From the NCBI RefSeq assembly GCF_019823065.1, contig NZ_CP081966.1, positions 5,177,501 through 5,241,500 of the forward strand: DNA of 64,000 nucleotides, given 5' to 3'. The notes below the pieces were generated by a model that was not told the DNA's origin, made no database searches, and saw nothing but the letters and a program-made list of their open reading frames with translations. Positions within the stretch are counted from its first letter, which is position 1. The number at the start of each line of letters is the position of its first letter. A program made the translations under genes and the position numbers. The stretch comes from Pseudomonas mosselii (GTDB lineage: Bacteria > Pseudomonadota > Gammaproteobacteria > Pseudomonadales > Pseudomonadaceae). This document shows, piece after piece, positions 46,669-56,782 of the stretch.

Positions 46669-47595
46669 ATGACCAGCCCGATTCCAAAATCCGTCACCCC
46701 GCCCAGCGTGGTCGACCAAAGCTTGCTCTACCCCTCGCCATACAAAGAGTTCTGGCAGGCCTTCTCGCGCAACAAGGGCGCGGTGGCCGGCCTGGCCTTC
46801 ATGACCCTGGTGGTGTTCTGCGCCCTGTTTGCCCCCTGGGTCGCGCCGCACAACCCCAGCGAGCAGTACCGCGACTTCCTGCTCACCCCACCGGTGTGGC
46901 TCGAAGGCGGCACCTGGCAGTTCATCCTCGGCACCGACGAACTGGGCCGCGACCTGCTCTCGCGCCTGATCCAGGGCGCCCGCCTGTCGCTGCTGATCGG
47001 CCTGTCATCGGTGGTGATGTCGCTGATCCCGGGCATCCTGCTTGGCCTGCTGGCCGGCTTCTTCCCGCAGATCCTCGGCCCCTCGATCATGCGCCTGATG
47101 GACGTGATGCTGGCCCTGCCATCGCTGCTGCTGGCCGTGGCCATCGTCGCCATCCTCGGCCCAGGCTTGATCAACACGGTGATCGCCATCGCCATCGTCT
47201 CGCTGCCCTCCTACGTGCGCCTGACCCGCGCCGCGGTGATGGGCGAGCTGAACCGCGACTACGTCACCGCCGCGCGCCTGGCCGGCGCCGGCCTGCCACG
47301 CCTGATGTTCGTCACCGTGCTGCCCAACTGCATGGCGCCGCTGATCGTCCAGGCAACGCTGAGCTTCTCCTCGGCCATTCTGGATGCCGCCGCCCTGGGC
47401 TTCCTCGGCCTCGGCGTCCAGCCGCCGACCCCCGAGTGGGGCACCATGCTGGCCTCGGCCCGCGACTACATCGAGCGCGCCTGGTGGGTGGTGAGCCTGC
47501 CCGGCCTGACCATCTTGCTCAGTGTGCTGGCAATCAACCTGATGGGCGACGGCCTGCGCGATGCGCTGGACCCGAAACTCAAGAACGCCGCCTGA
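46669..47595 (+). CDS. dppC: DppC, dipeptide ABC transporter permease
   Basis: A 308-residue permease with an N-terminal OppC-type segment ([18 protein letters not shown]), the loop [19 protein letters not shown] and the coupling motif [18 protein letters not shown]. It partners DppB. The dppD ATG follows 10 bases after the stop. Confidence 0.96.
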   Translation: MTSPIPKSVTPPSVVDQSLLYPSPYKEFWQAFSRNKGAVAGLAFMTLVVFCALFAPWVAPHNPSEQYRDFLLTPPVWLEGGTWQFILGTDELGRDLLSRLIQGARLSLLIGLSSVVMSLIPGILLGLLAGFFPQILGPSIMRLMDVMLALPSLLLAVAIVAILGPGLINTVIAIAIVSLPSYVRLTRAAVMGELNRDYVTAARLAGAGLPRLMFVTVLPNCMAPLIVQATLSFSSAILDAAALGFLGLGVQPPTPEWGTMLASARDYIERAWWVVSLPGLTILLSVLAINLMGDGLRDALDPKLKNAA

Positions 47596-47605
47596 GGAGA
47601 ACGCC

Positions 47606-48574
47606 ATGTCACTGTTGCAGATCAACAACCTGAACGTGCGCTTCGGCGACGCCAATGCCGTGCCCGTGGTGGATGGCCTCGAACTGAGCGTGGACGCCGG
47701 CGAGATCCTCGCCATCGTTGGCGAGTCCGGCTCCGGCAAGTCCGTCACCATGATGGCCCTGATGGGCCTGATCGACGCCCCTGGGCGCATCACCGCCGAC
47801 GTGCTCAACTTCGACGGCATCGACATGCTCAAGCTCAGCGGCCGCCAGCGCCGCAAAGTGGTGGGCAAGGACATCGCCATGGTCTTCCAGGACCCGATGA
47901 CCGCGCTCAACCCCAGCTACACCGTGGGCTACCAGATCGAGGAAGTGCTGCGCCAGCACCTCGGCCTGAAAGGCAAGGCCGCGCGCCAGCGTGCCCTTGA
48001 GCTGCTGAAGAAGGTCGAGATCCCGGCCGCCGAAAGCCGCCTGGACGCCTACCCGCACCAGCTGTCCGGCGGCATGAGTCAACGGGTGGCGATCGCCATG
48101 GCCATCGCCGGCGAGCCGAAGCTGCTGATCGCCGACGAACCGACCACTGCCCTGGATGTGACCATCCAGGCGCAGATCATGGAGCTGTTGGTCAACCTGC
48201 AGAAGGAGCGCAACATGGCGCTCATTCTCATCACCCACGACCTGGCGGTGGTCGCCGAGACCGCCAAGCGCGTATGCGTGATGTACGCGGGCCAGGCCGT
48301 CGAAGTCGGCCAGGTGCCGGAGCTGTTCGACATCCCCGCCCACCCGTACAGCGAAGCGCTGCTGGCGGCCATCCCCGAGCACAGCATCGGCGCCGAGCGC
48401 CTGGCCACCCTGCCCGGCATCGTCCCCGGCCGCTATGACCGCCCGCAAGGCTGCCTGCTGTCGCCGCGCTGCCCCTATGTCCAGGAAAACTGCCGCCGGC
48501 AGCGCCCGGCCCTCGATCCCCAGGCCCACAGCCTGGTGCGTTGCTTCTATCCGCTGAACCAGGAGGTGGCGTGA
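47606..48574 (+). CDS. dppD: DppD, dipeptide ABC transporter ATPase
   Basis: A 322-residue ABC ATPase with Walker [10 protein letters not shown], signature [15 protein letters not shown] and Walker [14 protein letters not shown]. The C-terminal oligopeptide-type region carries cysteines ([14 protein letters not shown]) that in relatives bind an Fe-S cluster. The start ATG at 47606 has GAGGAG ahead. The stop overlaps dppF as TGATG. Confidence 0.96.
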   Translation: MSLLQINNLNVRFGDANAVPVVDGLELSVDAGEILAIVGESGSGKSVTMMALMGLIDAPGRITADVLNFDGIDMLKLSGRQRRKVVGKDIAMVFQDPMTALNPSYTVGYQIEEVLRQHLGLKGKAARQRALELLKKVEIPAAESRLDAYPHQLSGGMSQRVAIAMAIAGEPKLLIADEPTTALDVTIQAQIMELLVNLQKERNMALILITHDLAVVAETAKRVCVMYAGQAVEVGQVPELFDIPAHPYSEALLAAIPEHSIGAERLATLPGIVPGRYDRPQGCLLSPRCPYVQENCRRQRPALDPQAHSLVRCFYPLNQEVA

Positions 48575-49542
48575 TGGCCGTCGTTCTTTCCGCTCGTGAG
48601 CTGACCCGCCACTACGAAGTCTCCCGCGGCATGTTCAAGGGGCATGCGCTGGTCCGCGCGCTCAACGGCGTGTCGTTCGAACTGGAGGCCGGCAAGACCC
48701 TGGCCGTGGTCGGTGAGTCCGGCTGTGGCAAATCGACCCTGGCCCGGGCCCTGACCCTGATCGAGGAACCCTCCTCCGGCTCGCTGCAAATCGCCGGCCA
48801 CGAGGTCAAGGGCGCCAGCAAGGACCAGCGCAAGCAACTGCGTCGCGACGTGCAGATGGTGTTCCAGAGCCCCTACGCCTCGCTCAACCCACGGCAGAAG
48901 ATCGGCGACCAGCTCGCCGAGCCACTGCTGATCAACACCTCGCTGAGCAAGACCGAGCGTCGCGAGAAAGTGCAGAAGATGATGGAGCAGGTGGGCCTGC
49001 GCCCCGAGCACTACCAGCGTTATCCGCACATGTTCTCCGGCGGACAGCGCCAGCGCATCGCCCTGGCCCGGGCAATGATGCTGCAGCCCAAGGTGCTGGT
49101 GGCCGACGAGCCGACCTCGGCCCTCGACGTGTCGATCCAGGCCCAGGTGCTGAACCTGTTCATGGACCTGCAAAAGGAGTTCAACACCGCCTACGTGTTC
49201 ATCTCCCACAACCTGGCGGTGGTACGTCATGTGGCCGACCAGGTGCTGGTGATGTACCTGGGGCGGCCGGCGGAGATGGGACCGAAGGAAGATATCTACG
49301 AGAAGCCGTTGCACCCGTACACGCAGGCGCTGCTGTCTGCGACCCCGGCGATCCACCCGGATCCGCTCAAGCCGAAGATCCGCATCGCCGGTGAACTGCC
49401 CAACCCACTGAATCCGCCGGATGGTTGCGCGTTCCACAAGCGTTGCCCTTATGCCACCGACCGTTGCGCCAAGGAAGTACCGGCGTTGCGGCAGGTGAGT
49501 ACACGGCAGGTGGCTTGCCATTATGCCGAGCAGTTCCTGTAG
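48574..49542 (+). CDS. dppF: DppF, dipeptide ABC transporter ATPase
   Basis: A 322-residue ABC ATPase with Walker A GESGCGKST, signature FSGGQRQRIALARAM and Walker B VLVADEPTSALDV. The C-terminal cysteine motif is CAFHKRCPYATDRC. It forms a heterodimer with DppD. The ATG at 48574 overlaps the dppD stop and has AGGAGG ahead. A strong terminator follows. Confidence 0.96.
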   Translation: MAVVLSARELTRHYEVSRGMFKGHALVRALNGVSFELEAGKTLAVVGESGCGKSTLARALTLIEEPSSGSLQIAGHEVKGASKDQRKQLRRDVQMVFQSPYASLNPRQKIGDQLAEPLLINTSLSKTERREKVQKMMEQVGLRPEHYQRYPHMFSGGQRQRIALARAMMLQPKVLVADEPTSALDVSIQAQVLNLFMDLQKEFNTAYVFISHNLAVVRHVADQVLVMYLGRPAEMGPKEDIYEKPLHPYTQALLSATPAIHPDPLKPKIRIAGELPNPLNPPDGCAFHKRCPYATDRCAKEVPALRQVSTRQVACHYAEQFL

Positions 49543-49554
49543 CGGGATGCCCCA

Positions 49555-49592
49555 ATGAGAACGCCGCCCTTCGGGGCGGCGTTCTCATTTTT
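49555..49592 (+). terminator. Intrinsic terminator of the dpp operon
   Basis: ATGAGAACGCCGCC pairs with GGCGGCGTTCTCAT around a 6-base loop and is followed by five T. The T-run reaches the stop codon of the convergent 24-residue gene. Confidence 0.92.
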
Positions 49593-49666
49593 CAGTGCAT
49601 GAACAATGCAATCAGGATGATCACGGGAATAGGTACTCCGAGCATCCACAGCAATAATGAGCGCAT
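49592..49666 (-). CDS. 24-residue single-helix membrane peptide
   Basis: Read leftward from the ATG at 49664-49666: MRSLLLWMLGVPIPVIILIA, then LFMH and a stop. It is almost wholly one hydrophobic helix with an LGVPIPVIIL centre, a pattern I recognise from widespread tiny bacterial membrane proteins of unknown role. AAGGAGA stands 7 bases before the ATG, which supports real translation. It lies 21 bases after the stop of the larger membrane-protein gene and is probably in the same transcript. Confidence 0.7.
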   Translation of the reverse strand: MRSLLLWMLGVPIPVIILIALFMH

Positions 49667-49687
49667 GACAGATCTCCTTGTTCCAAG

Positions 49688-50599
49688 TTATCGGATCGGT
49701 GCAGCGGTGTGGCGCACGTTGTAGTCGGCCGGACTGCCTTGCAGCCACTGCACCCGGTCACGCTGCCGGCCGCCGAACAATGCCGCCAGGCTGGCGAAGA
49801 AGGCGCCGCAAAGCAGGGCGACGAAGGTCCACAACGCCGTCCAGGCCGCCGCCTTGGTCGCAACATCTGCAGCTTGTTTGGCCTCGAGCTTGGCTTGCTG
49901 CAGCTGCGCATAGACCTGATCGACCCGGGCTTCAGCCTCGGGTTGTGTCAGGCGTGTGCGCTGGGCGACAACCTGGGCCAGGTAGGTCCGGTCCTCCGGC
50001 GAAAGTGCGCCCCCCTGGACTAGCGAGCGTGTCAGAATGCGCGCCGCCACACCATTTGCCGCGTCGTCACTGACCGCCACCGGGCCTTGGCCGCGGAACA
50101 AGCCATCGACGAAGTAGCCCATCGAGTCCCGGCCTTGACGATCGCTGCCAGCCACGCCTGCAGCCGCAGTGGCGCCAGCCACCCCGGACGCTGCAGTAAC
50201 ACCGGCTCCCAGCAGGTTGCCCGCAGTACCCAGCACCAACAGGGCGGCCACGAGCGTGGCAACCGCCCAGGCCAGGAAGCCATGGGCAGTGTCGCGGAAA
50301 TACACTTCGTCGCCGTGCAGGTTGGCCCATTTCACGCGAAGACGTCCGGCGATGTAACCACCTAGACCCGAGGCCAGTATCTGGGTGATCAATAGCCAGA
50401 TGATGGTTGAAATGCCAAGGACCTTGGCGCTGGCGCCTTCGTCGGCCCAAGGCGAGGTGGCGGCCAGCCCCAACCCTGATCCCAATATCACCAGGATCAG
50501 GGACAATGCGGCCGCTGCTGCTGCGCCAGCGAAGATCGCGGCCCAGGAAACACCGGAGCGATTGGGGTCGTTGGTGGGGTAATCGGCAGGTGTGATCAT
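49688..50599 (-). CDS. Uncharacterised four-helix membrane protein
   Basis: A 303-residue protein with hydrophobic segments near residues 20-47, 62-85, 105-150 (Ala/Gly-rich) and 248-270. Between them lies a soluble part with helical, Gln/Ala-rich sequence (RVDQVYAQLQQAKLEAKQAA). The N-terminus SGVSWAAIFAGAAAAAALSL is typical of a family of bacterial inner-membrane proteins without known function. It is followed by the 24-residue peptide gene in the same direction. Confidence 0.8.
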   Translation of the reverse strand: MITPADYPTNDPNRSGVSWAAIFAGAAAAAALSLILVILGSGLGLAATSPWADEGASAKVLGISTIIWLLITQILASGLGGYIAGRLRVKWANLHGDEVYFRDTAHGFLAWAVATLVAALLVLGTAGNLLGAGVTAASGVAGATAAAGVAGSDRQGRDSMGYFVDGLFRGQGPVAVSDDAANGVAARILTRSLVQGGALSPEDRTYLAQVVAQRTRLTQPEAEARVDQVYAQLQQAKLEAKQAADVATKAAAWTALWTFVALLCGAFFASLAALFGGRQRDRVQWLQGSPADYNVRHTAAPIR

Positions 50600-50827
50600 G
50601 ATTTCGACGCCTTATCTGAGGGGAGGTCCGTTCTCGGGTAAGGCGGTGCAGGTGCTGTGCCACTTTGTGTCAAAACATGACTTCTTTATAAATCAGGTAG
50701 TTGGCTTGTAGGAAATCGCTGAACATCATGCAAAATGCCAGATCGTGCCGAAAAAGACAGGGCCTTCTGCAATCCTGAATGCAAGCGTTCTTGTCAGACC
50801 GGGACATGACGAGGCACCATCAGCGGC

Positions 50828-51637
50828 ATGTCTATCACCACCGTCCCCGACGGCCCTGGGCAGACCCCGCTCACCGCCGACACCGTCATGCGCTACCACC
50901 TGTGCTGGAAGCATCGCGACCTGGACGGGGTGATGGCGCTGTACCACCCAGACATCCAGTACCACGACTTCTTCCAGAACCGCGTGCTCGGCTTCGACGA
51001 ACTGCGCGACTACGTGCGCGCCTGCCTGCCCCATGAAGCCGGCGAGGACATCGTCCACAGCGACCGCATCCGCGTCGACGGCTGCACAGCGTTCATCCAG
51101 TACCAGGTCACGGTCCAGGGCGGCCAGGGATTGGTGGCGTTCCAGTCCAGCGAAGCGATCACGGTCCGGGACGGGCTGATCTGGCGGGTCAACGAATACG
51201 CCACCCTGGTGCGCCAGGGCGGCAATGCCAGCCTGCCGCACGGCCCGCGCCCGGCGACCAGCCGCCTGGGCCTGTCACCGCGCCAGCTGTCGACCATGGC
51301 CCAGGACCTGGAGCATTACTTCCAGGCCCAACGTCCCTACCTCGACCCGGAGCTCGACCTGCAGCAGGTTGCCGACGAAAGCGGCTACAGCCGCAACCAG
51401 ATCTCCTACCTGCTCAACCAGGTGCTCGGTCAGAGCTTCTACCGCTACGTCAACCAGGCGCGCCTGCAACACCTGATAGCCAGCCTCGATGCTGGCAGCG
51501 CGCGTACAGCTATCGACGAACTGGCGTTCAATGCCGGCTTCAACTCGCTGTCAGCCTTCTACAAGTGCTTTCGCGAGCACACGGGACTGTCGCCCAAGGC
51601 CTACCTCAAGCAAATTTCCCTGCGTGCACGCACGTAA
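50828..51637 (+). CDS. SnoaL-like / AraC HTH fusion regulator
   Basis: A 269-residue protein. Residues about 18-130 have the NTF2/SnoaL-like pattern (VMRYHLCWKHRDLDGVMALY, YHDFFQNRVLGFDELRDYV). Residues about 160-265 are an AraC/XylS DNA-binding domain (LDLQQVADESGYSRNQISYL and ELAFNAGFNSLSAFYKCFRE). The NTF2 fold probably senses a small ligand. It lies 65 bases upstream of a FAD amine oxidase gene and is the likely local regulator of the oxidase-cupin-binding protein set. Confidence 0.85.
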   Translation: MSITTVPDGPGQTPLTADTVMRYHLCWKHRDLDGVMALYHPDIQYHDFFQNRVLGFDELRDYVRACLPHEAGEDIVHSDRIRVDGCTAFIQYQVTVQGGQGLVAFQSSEAITVRDGLIWRVNEYATLVRQGGNASLPHGPRPATSRLGLSPRQLSTMAQDLEHYFQAQRPYLDPELDLQQVADESGYSRNQISYLLNQVLGQSFYRYVNQARLQHLIASLDAGSARTAIDELAFNAGFNSLSAFYKCFREHTGLSPKAYLKQISLRART

Positions 51638-51702
51638 GACAGCCCGCCTTGCGCTTCACTAGGATCGCCCACAGACCTCGACCGGATGTGGAGCCCGACC
51701 CG

Positions 51703-53109
51703 ATGCAACCCCTGCGCACGATCAGCCTGTGGATGGACCAGCTCGACGAGCCCCTGTGCGCGCGCCCGGCCCTGCGCCAGGACCTTGATGTCGATGTGTG
51801 CATCATCGGCGCCGGTTACACCGGCCTGTGGACCGCTTACTACCTCAAGCACCAGGCGCCGCAGTTGAACATCGCCGTGATCGAGGCCAATATCGCCGGC
51901 TTCGGCGCCTCCGGACGCAACGGCGGCTGGCTGATGGGCAACCTGCTGGGCGAGGATCGCCTGCTGGCCACGCTCTCGCCGCAGCAGCGGCGTGAAAGCA
52001 TCGACCTGCTGCACGGCATTCCCGACGAAGTCCACGATGTGCTCCTGCGCGAAGGCATCGCCTGCGACTACCGCAAGGGCGGGGTGCTGTACTGCGCCGC
52101 CCGTTACCCGGAACAGGAACGCAGCCTGCGCGCCTGGCTCGATGACCTCTACCGCCAGGGCATGAACGAGGACGACTACCGCTGGCTGCGCCCCGAACAG
52201 CTGGATGCCCAGTTGAAGGTGAGCAACCCCTACGGCGCCCTCTACAGCCCGCATGTGGCCACGATCCAACCGGCCAGATTGGTGCGCGGCCTGGCACGGA
52301 CGGTCGAGGCCATGGGCGTGCCGATCTACGAAAACACCCCGGCCATCGACTGGCAGACCGGCGAAGTGCGCACCCCACTGGCACGCATCCGCAGCCATTG
52401 GATGGTGCCGGCCGTCGAAGGCTACGCCGCCAGCTTGCCCCCGCTCGGGCGGCACCAGTTGCCGGTGCAGAGCCTGCTGGTGGCCACCGAGCCGTTGCCC
52501 GAGTCGACCTGGGAACAGATCGGCCTGAGCCAGGGCCAGGCCTTCAGCGAAAACAGCCGCCAGGTCACCTACGGCCAGCGCAGCGCCGACAACCGCCTGG
52601 TGTTCGGTGCCCGCGGCGGCTACCGCTTCGGCGGTCGCCTGCGCGAGAACTTCACCCTCACCGACAACGAGATCGAGCTACGCCGCTACCTGTTCGGCGA
52701 GCTGTTCCCGCAGCTCAAGCATGTGCGCATCACCCATTCCTGGGGCGGCAACCTGGGCATGGCCCGGCGCTTCCGCCCGCACATGCTGTGCGATCGCCAG
52801 CGCGGCATCGCCCTGTCCGGCGGCTACGGCGGCGAAGGCGTCGGCGCCACCAACCTGGGCGGACGCACCCTGGCGGCCCTGATCCTCGGCCAGCACAACG
52901 CGCTCACCGCCCAGCCCTGGGTGCATGACAACCGCCCGCTGGCGAGCCTGGCCAGCTGGCCACCTGAGCCCTGCCGCTGGCTGGGCTACAACGCGATCAT
53001 CCAGAGTTTCGTCCACGAGGACCGGACCCTCGCCAACCCGGCCAGTGCCCCCTGGCGGCGGCGCCTGGCCAGCGGGTTGGCCGACTTCATGGAAGGTTTC
53101 ATGCACTGA
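51703..53109 (+). CDS. FAD-dependent amine oxidoreductase (DadA/PuuB-like)
   Basis: A 468-residue enzyme of the DAO family. The FAD-binding Rossmann motif VCIIGAGYTGLWTAYYL starts near residue 30, then GFGASGRNGGWLMG, and the C-terminal FAD segment GGYGGEGVGATNLGGRTLA. The layout matches gamma-glutamylputrescine oxidase-like proteins that oxidise amines or amino acids. The ATG at 51703 is chosen because further upstream the frame overlaps the regulator gene. A cupin and a polyamine-type binding protein follow. Confidence 0.88.
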   Translation: MQPLRTISLWMDQLDEPLCARPALRQDLDVDVCIIGAGYTGLWTAYYLKHQAPQLNIAVIEANIAGFGASGRNGGWLMGNLLGEDRLLATLSPQQRRESIDLLHGIPDEVHDVLLREGIACDYRKGGVLYCAARYPEQERSLRAWLDDLYRQGMNEDDYRWLRPEQLDAQLKVSNPYGALYSPHVATIQPARLVRGLARTVEAMGVPIYENTPAIDWQTGEVRTPLARIRSHWMVPAVEGYAASLPPLGRHQLPVQSLLVATEPLPESTWEQIGLSQGQAFSENSRQVTYGQRSADNRLVFGARGGYRFGGRLRENFTLTDNEIELRRYLFGELFPQLKHVRITHSWGGNLGMARRFRPHMLCDRQRGIALSGGYGGEGVGATNLGGRTLAALILGQHNALTAQPWVHDNRPLASLASWPPEPCRWLGYNAIIQSFVHEDRTLANPASAPWRRRLASGLADFMEGFMH

Positions 53110-53142
53110 CTTCCCTTCATCACCACACAGGATCCACCGGTC

Positions 53143-53484
53143 ATGAGCATCACCCAGTTCAAGCACACCGACAGCGTTATCCTGGACAGCGCCACCCCGG
53201 TTGCCGTGCCCCTCGGCGAGCCGGTTGCGGTCACCTCGGTCACCTGCATCGAACGCAATGACGGCGTCGAGACCGGGATATGGGAGTGCACCCCGGGGCG
53301 CTGGCGGCGGCAGATCGTGCAACAGGAGTTCTGCCACTTCATCAAGGGCCGCTGCACCTTCACCCCAGATGGCGGCGAGCCGCTAGTCATAGAAGCCGGA
53401 GACGCCCTGATGCTACCGGCCAACAGCGTCGGCACCTGGGATATCCAGGAGACCGTGCGCAAGACCTACGTACTGATTTTCTGA
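53143..53484 (+). CDS. Small cupin protein (DUF861 type)
   Basis: A 113-residue single cupin with ETGIWECTPGRWRRQIVQQE, EFCHFIKGRCTFTPDGGEP and GDALMLPANSVGTWDI. Proteins of this size are often encoded beside DAO-type oxidoreductases in amine and amino-acid catabolic clusters; the reaction is not known. It lies 33 bases after the oxidase. Confidence 0.87.
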   Translation: MSITQFKHTDSVILDSATPVAVPLGEPVAVTSVTCIERNDGVETGIWECTPGRWRRQIVQQEFCHFIKGRCTFTPDGGEPLVIEAGDALMLPANSVGTWDIQETVRKTYVLIF

Positions 53485-53536
53485 TCCGCTGATCGCCTGC
53501 CTTCGATAACAACAGACAAAGCAAGGTAACCCCGAC

Positions 53537-54616
53537 ATGCGCACGCTCCTTATCGCTCCCCTGATGCTGGCCGCAAGCGTTGCCGGCGCCGCCGACTCGG
53601 TGAAGATCTACAACTGGTCGAGCTACATCGCCCCGGACACCCTGAAGAGCTTCCAGCAAACCACCGGCATCGTGCCCACCTACGATGTGTTCGACAGCAA
53701 CGAGACACTCGACGGCAAGCTGATGACCGGCAACTCCGGCTACGACGTGGTGTTCCCGTCCAACCACTTCATGGCCCGGCAGATCCAGGGCAAGGCCCTG
53801 AAAAAACTCGACAAGTCGCAGCTGCCGAACTGGAAGAACCTCAACCCGGTGCTGCTCAAGGCGCTGGAGGTGAACGACCCGGGCAACCAGTACGGCTTCC
53901 CCTACCTGTGGGGCAGCACCGGCATCGGCTACAACATCGACAAGGTCAAGGCGGTGCTCGGCGAAAACGCGCCCATCGACTCGTGGGACCTGTTCTTCAA
54001 GCCCGAGTACCTCTCCAAGCTCAAGCGCTGCGGCGTGGCCGTACTGGACAATGGCCCCGAGCTGCTGCCGATCGCCCTGCACTACCTGGGCCTGCCGCAC
54101 CACAGCCAGAACCCGGCGGACTACGACAAGGCCAAGGCGTTGCTGATGACAGTGCGCCCGTACATCAGCTACTTCCACTCCTCGAAGTACACCGGCGACC
54201 TGGCCAATGGCGATGTGTGCCTGGTGGTGGGCTTCTCGGGTGACGTGCTGCAGGCAAAGAACCGCGCCGAGGAGGCGAAGAACGGGGTGAAGGTGGGCTA
54301 CTCGATTCCGAAGGAAGGCGCGCCTATGTGGTTCGACATGGTCGCCATGCCGGCCGATGCGCCCAACGAGAAAGCCGGGTACGCCTACATGAACTATCTG
54401 TTGCAGCCGGAAGTGATGGCGAACATCAGCAACTTCGTGCAATACGCCAATGGCAACCAGCAGGCCGACGGGCTGGTGGACCCGGCGATGAAGGGCAACA
54501 CGATGATCTACCCGAGCGCGGATGTGATGGGCAAGCTGTATGCCCTGGAGGCGATGCCGGCGAAGATCGACCGGATCAGGACGCGGATCTGGACCAGCAT
54601 AAAAGCAGGGAATTGA
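53537..54616 (+). CDS. Polyamine-type ABC substrate-binding protein (PotF/SpuD-like)
   Basis: A 359-residue periplasmic protein with a signal peptide ending GAA near residue 19. The mature start DSVKIYNWSSYIAPDTLKSF is typical of PotD/PotF, followed by LDGKLMTGNSGYDVVFPSNH and YGFPYLWGSTGIGYNIDKVK. It probably binds putrescine or a related amine. No polyamine permease or ATPase is next to it, so it must work with a transporter encoded elsewhere or act as a sensor. Confidence 0.9.
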   Translation: MRTLLIAPLMLAASVAGAADSVKIYNWSSYIAPDTLKSFQQTTGIVPTYDVFDSNETLDGKLMTGNSGYDVVFPSNHFMARQIQGKALKKLDKSQLPNWKNLNPVLLKALEVNDPGNQYGFPYLWGSTGIGYNIDKVKAVLGENAPIDSWDLFFKPEYLSKLKRCGVAVLDNGPELLPIALHYLGLPHHSQNPADYDKAKALLMTVRPYISYFHSSKYTGDLANGDVCLVVGFSGDVLQAKNRAEEAKNGVKVGYSIPKEGAPMWFDMVAMPADAPNEKAGYAYMNYLLQPEVMANISNFVQYANGNQQADGLVDPAMKGNTMIYPSADVMGKLYALEAMPAKIDRIRTRIWTSIKAGN

Positions 54617-54635
54617 TTGCGGGTATTACGCAGCC

Positions 54636-54683
54636 CCTGTAGGAACGGCCTTGCCGAGGCGTCGGCAAGGCCGCTGCTACAGG
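54636..54683. repeat. Imperfect long hairpin between convergent genes
   Basis: CCTGTAGGAACGGCCTTGCC and the near complement GGCAAGGCCGCTGCTACAGG surround a short loop. It shares the CAAGGCCG core with the element at 60232. It is a probable bidirectional mRNA-end structure. Confidence 0.75.
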
Positions 54684-54704
54684 ATCAGATGAAGGCCTGT
54701 ACGA

Positions 54705-56288
54705 TCAGTGATGCTCGCGAGTAGCGCGGAACTTGATGTCCGGCCAGCGCTCTTCCATCAGCGACAGGTTGACCCGGGTCGGGGCTAGGTAGGTCAGGTG
54801 ACCGCCGCCGTCGATGGCCAGGTTCTCCATGGCCTTGTTCTGAAATTCCTCGAGCTTCTTCTTGTCGTCGCAGCTGATCCAGCGCGCCGACCAGACGGTG
54901 ATCGGCTCGTAGGCGCACTCGACCTTGTACTCCTCCTTCAGACGGCTGGCGACCACGTCGAACTGCAGCACACCGACCGCGCCAAGGATGATGTCGTTGC
55001 TGCGTTCGGGGAAGAACACCTGCGTCGCGCCCTCTTCGGCCAGCTGCTGCAGGCCCTGGCGCAGCTGCTTGGATTTCAGCGGGTCCTTTAGGCGCACGCG
55101 GCGGAACAGCTCCGGGGCGAAGTGCGGGATACCGGTGAAGCCCAGGGCCTCGCCTTCGGTGAAGGTGTCGCCGATCTGGATGGTGCCGTGATTGTGCAGG
55201 CCGATGATGTCGCCGGCATAGGCCTCTTCCAGCTGCTCGCGCTCGGAGGAGAAGAAGGTCAGCGCATCGCCGATGCGCAGGTCCTTGTTGATCCGCACAT
55301 GGCGCATCTTCATGCCCTTCTCGTACTTGCCCGAGCAGATACGCATGAACGCGATGCGGTCGCGGTGTTTCGGGTCCATGTTCGCCTGGATCTTGAACAC
55401 GAAACCGGTGAACTTCTCTTCCACGGGCTCAACGGTACGCTCGTGGGCCACCCGGCCCAGCGGGCGTGGCGCCCAGTCGACGACCGCGTCGAGCACATGG
55501 TCGACACCGAAGTTGCCCAGGGCGGTACCGAAGAACACCGGGGTCAGCTGGCCGTTGATGAACTCGTCCTGGTTGAACTCGTGGCAGGCACCCTGCACCA
55601 GTTCCAGTTGCTCGACGAACGAATCGTACTGGTCACCGAGGTGCGCGCGGGCCTCGTCGGAGTCCAGGTTCTGGATGATCTTGGCTTCGGTGCGCTCGTG
55701 GCCGTGGCCCGGGGTGTAGACGACGATGTAGTCGCCGGTGAGGTGGTACACACCCTTGAAGTCGCGGTAGCAACCGATCGGCCAGGTAATTGGCGCGGCC
55801 TTGATCTTCAGGACTGCCTCGATCTCGTCGAGCAGTTCAATCGGGTCACGGATGTCACGGTCGAGTTTGTTGATGAAGCTGACGATCGGCGTGTCGCGCA
55901 GGCGGCAGACGTCCATCAGGGCGATGGTACGCGGCTCTACACCCTTACCACCGTCGAGCACCATGAGCGCCGAGTCCACCGCGGTCAGGGTGCGGTAGGT
56001 ATCTTCCGAGAAGTCCTCGTGGCCGGGGGTGTCGAGCAGGTTGATCATGTGCTCGCGGTAAGGGAACTGCATCACCGAGGTGGTGATGGAGATGCCGCGC
56101 TGCTTCTCCATTTCCATCCAGTCGGAGGTGGCGTGGCGGTCGGACTTGCGCGACTTCACGGTACCCGCGACGGAGATCGCCTTGCCCATCAGCAGGAGCT
56201 TCTCGGTGATGGTGGTCTTACCGGCGTCGGGGTGGGAAATGATTGCGAAAGTGCGGCGCTTCGCGACTTCGGCGGCCTGGTTGGTCAT
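54705..56288 (-). CDS. prfC: PrfC, peptide chain release factor 3
   Basis: A 527-residue translational GTPase that recycles RF1/RF2 after termination. G1 is [10 protein letters not shown]2 is near [16 protein letters not shown]3 is [13 protein letters not shown] and G4 is INKLDRD. The ATG at 56288 gives the family length and start ([20 protein letters not shown]). The frame continues upstream without support. Confidence 0.97.
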   Translation of the reverse strand: MTNQAAEVAKRRTFAIISHPDAGKTTITEKLLLMGKAISVAGTVKSRKSDRHATSDWMEMEKQRGISITTSVMQFPYREHMINLLDTPGHEDFSEDTYRTLTAVDSALMVLDGGKGVEPRTIALMDVCRLRDTPIVSFINKLDRDIRDPIELLDEIEAVLKIKAAPITWPIGCYRDFKGVYHLTGDYIVVYTPGHGHERTEAKIIQNLDSDEARAHLGDQYDSFVEQLELVQGACHEFNQDEFINGQLTPVFFGTALGNFGVDHVLDAVVDWAPRPLGRVAHERTVEPVEEKFTGFVFKIQANMDPKHRDRIAFMRICSGKYEKGMKMRHVRINKDLRIGDALTFFSSEREQLEEAYAGDIIGLHNHGTIQIGDTFTEGEALGFTGIPHFAPELFRRVRLKDPLKSKQLRQGLQQLAEEGATQVFFPERSNDIILGAVGVLQFDVVASRLKEEYKVECAYEPITVWSARWISCDDKKKLEEFQNKAMENLAIDGGGHLTYLAPTRVNLSLMEERWPDIKFRATREHH

Positions 56289-56782
56289 GGGAAATCGCCT
56301 GACTGGGGATTCAAAAAGGGGCGATATCATACCTGAAGTCGGGGCGCGGGCCAAAACCGAAGATACGAAAGGCGCCCCCCGAACGGGCACGCGTGGGACC
56401 GGGCTTGCCCGCGAAAGGACCGGAACAAGCACAACCAATCTACCGGACAATCGCTTTATCACGACAAATGGCCACAGGACAGTTACTTCAACGCCTTCAG
56501 CACTTAAATACGCCGTTTTTTCTCGTCATGTTTACAAGCAACCAGTTATTAACACTGGCCAAATGCCGCCCAAGATGGGAACCTTTCCCTCCACGGAGAC
56601 GTCCACTCCCCTGCAACCCGCTTTGGTTCAGGGCTGGTTTCACCTGCTTCACGAGCCCGACGGGGTTCGGCTCATGGCCTGATGCCGCGCATCGGGCTGC
56701 TGCTCGCGACCACGCTGCCCGCCGCCAGGAATGGCCGGCCGCACGGGGGTGTGATCGCCGACTATAAAAAAGGAGTCCGCCT
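56289..56782. other. Divergent region between prfC and the quaternary-amine ABC operon
   Basis: 494 bases. It holds one isolated REP-like arm at about 56392-56415 (GCGTGGGACCGGGCTTGCCC then GCGAA). An AT-richer patch at 56440-56560 may contain promoters, and TATAAA lies at 56763 just before the permease. No confident promoter pair, operator or gene is seen; frames here lack ribosome sites or conserved sequence. Confidence 0.5.

Noticed and set aside
56080..56682. A 200-codon rightward frame spanning the prfC start region
   Set aside because: Its first half is antisense to prfC and the rest is intergenic with no ribosome site or known domain.
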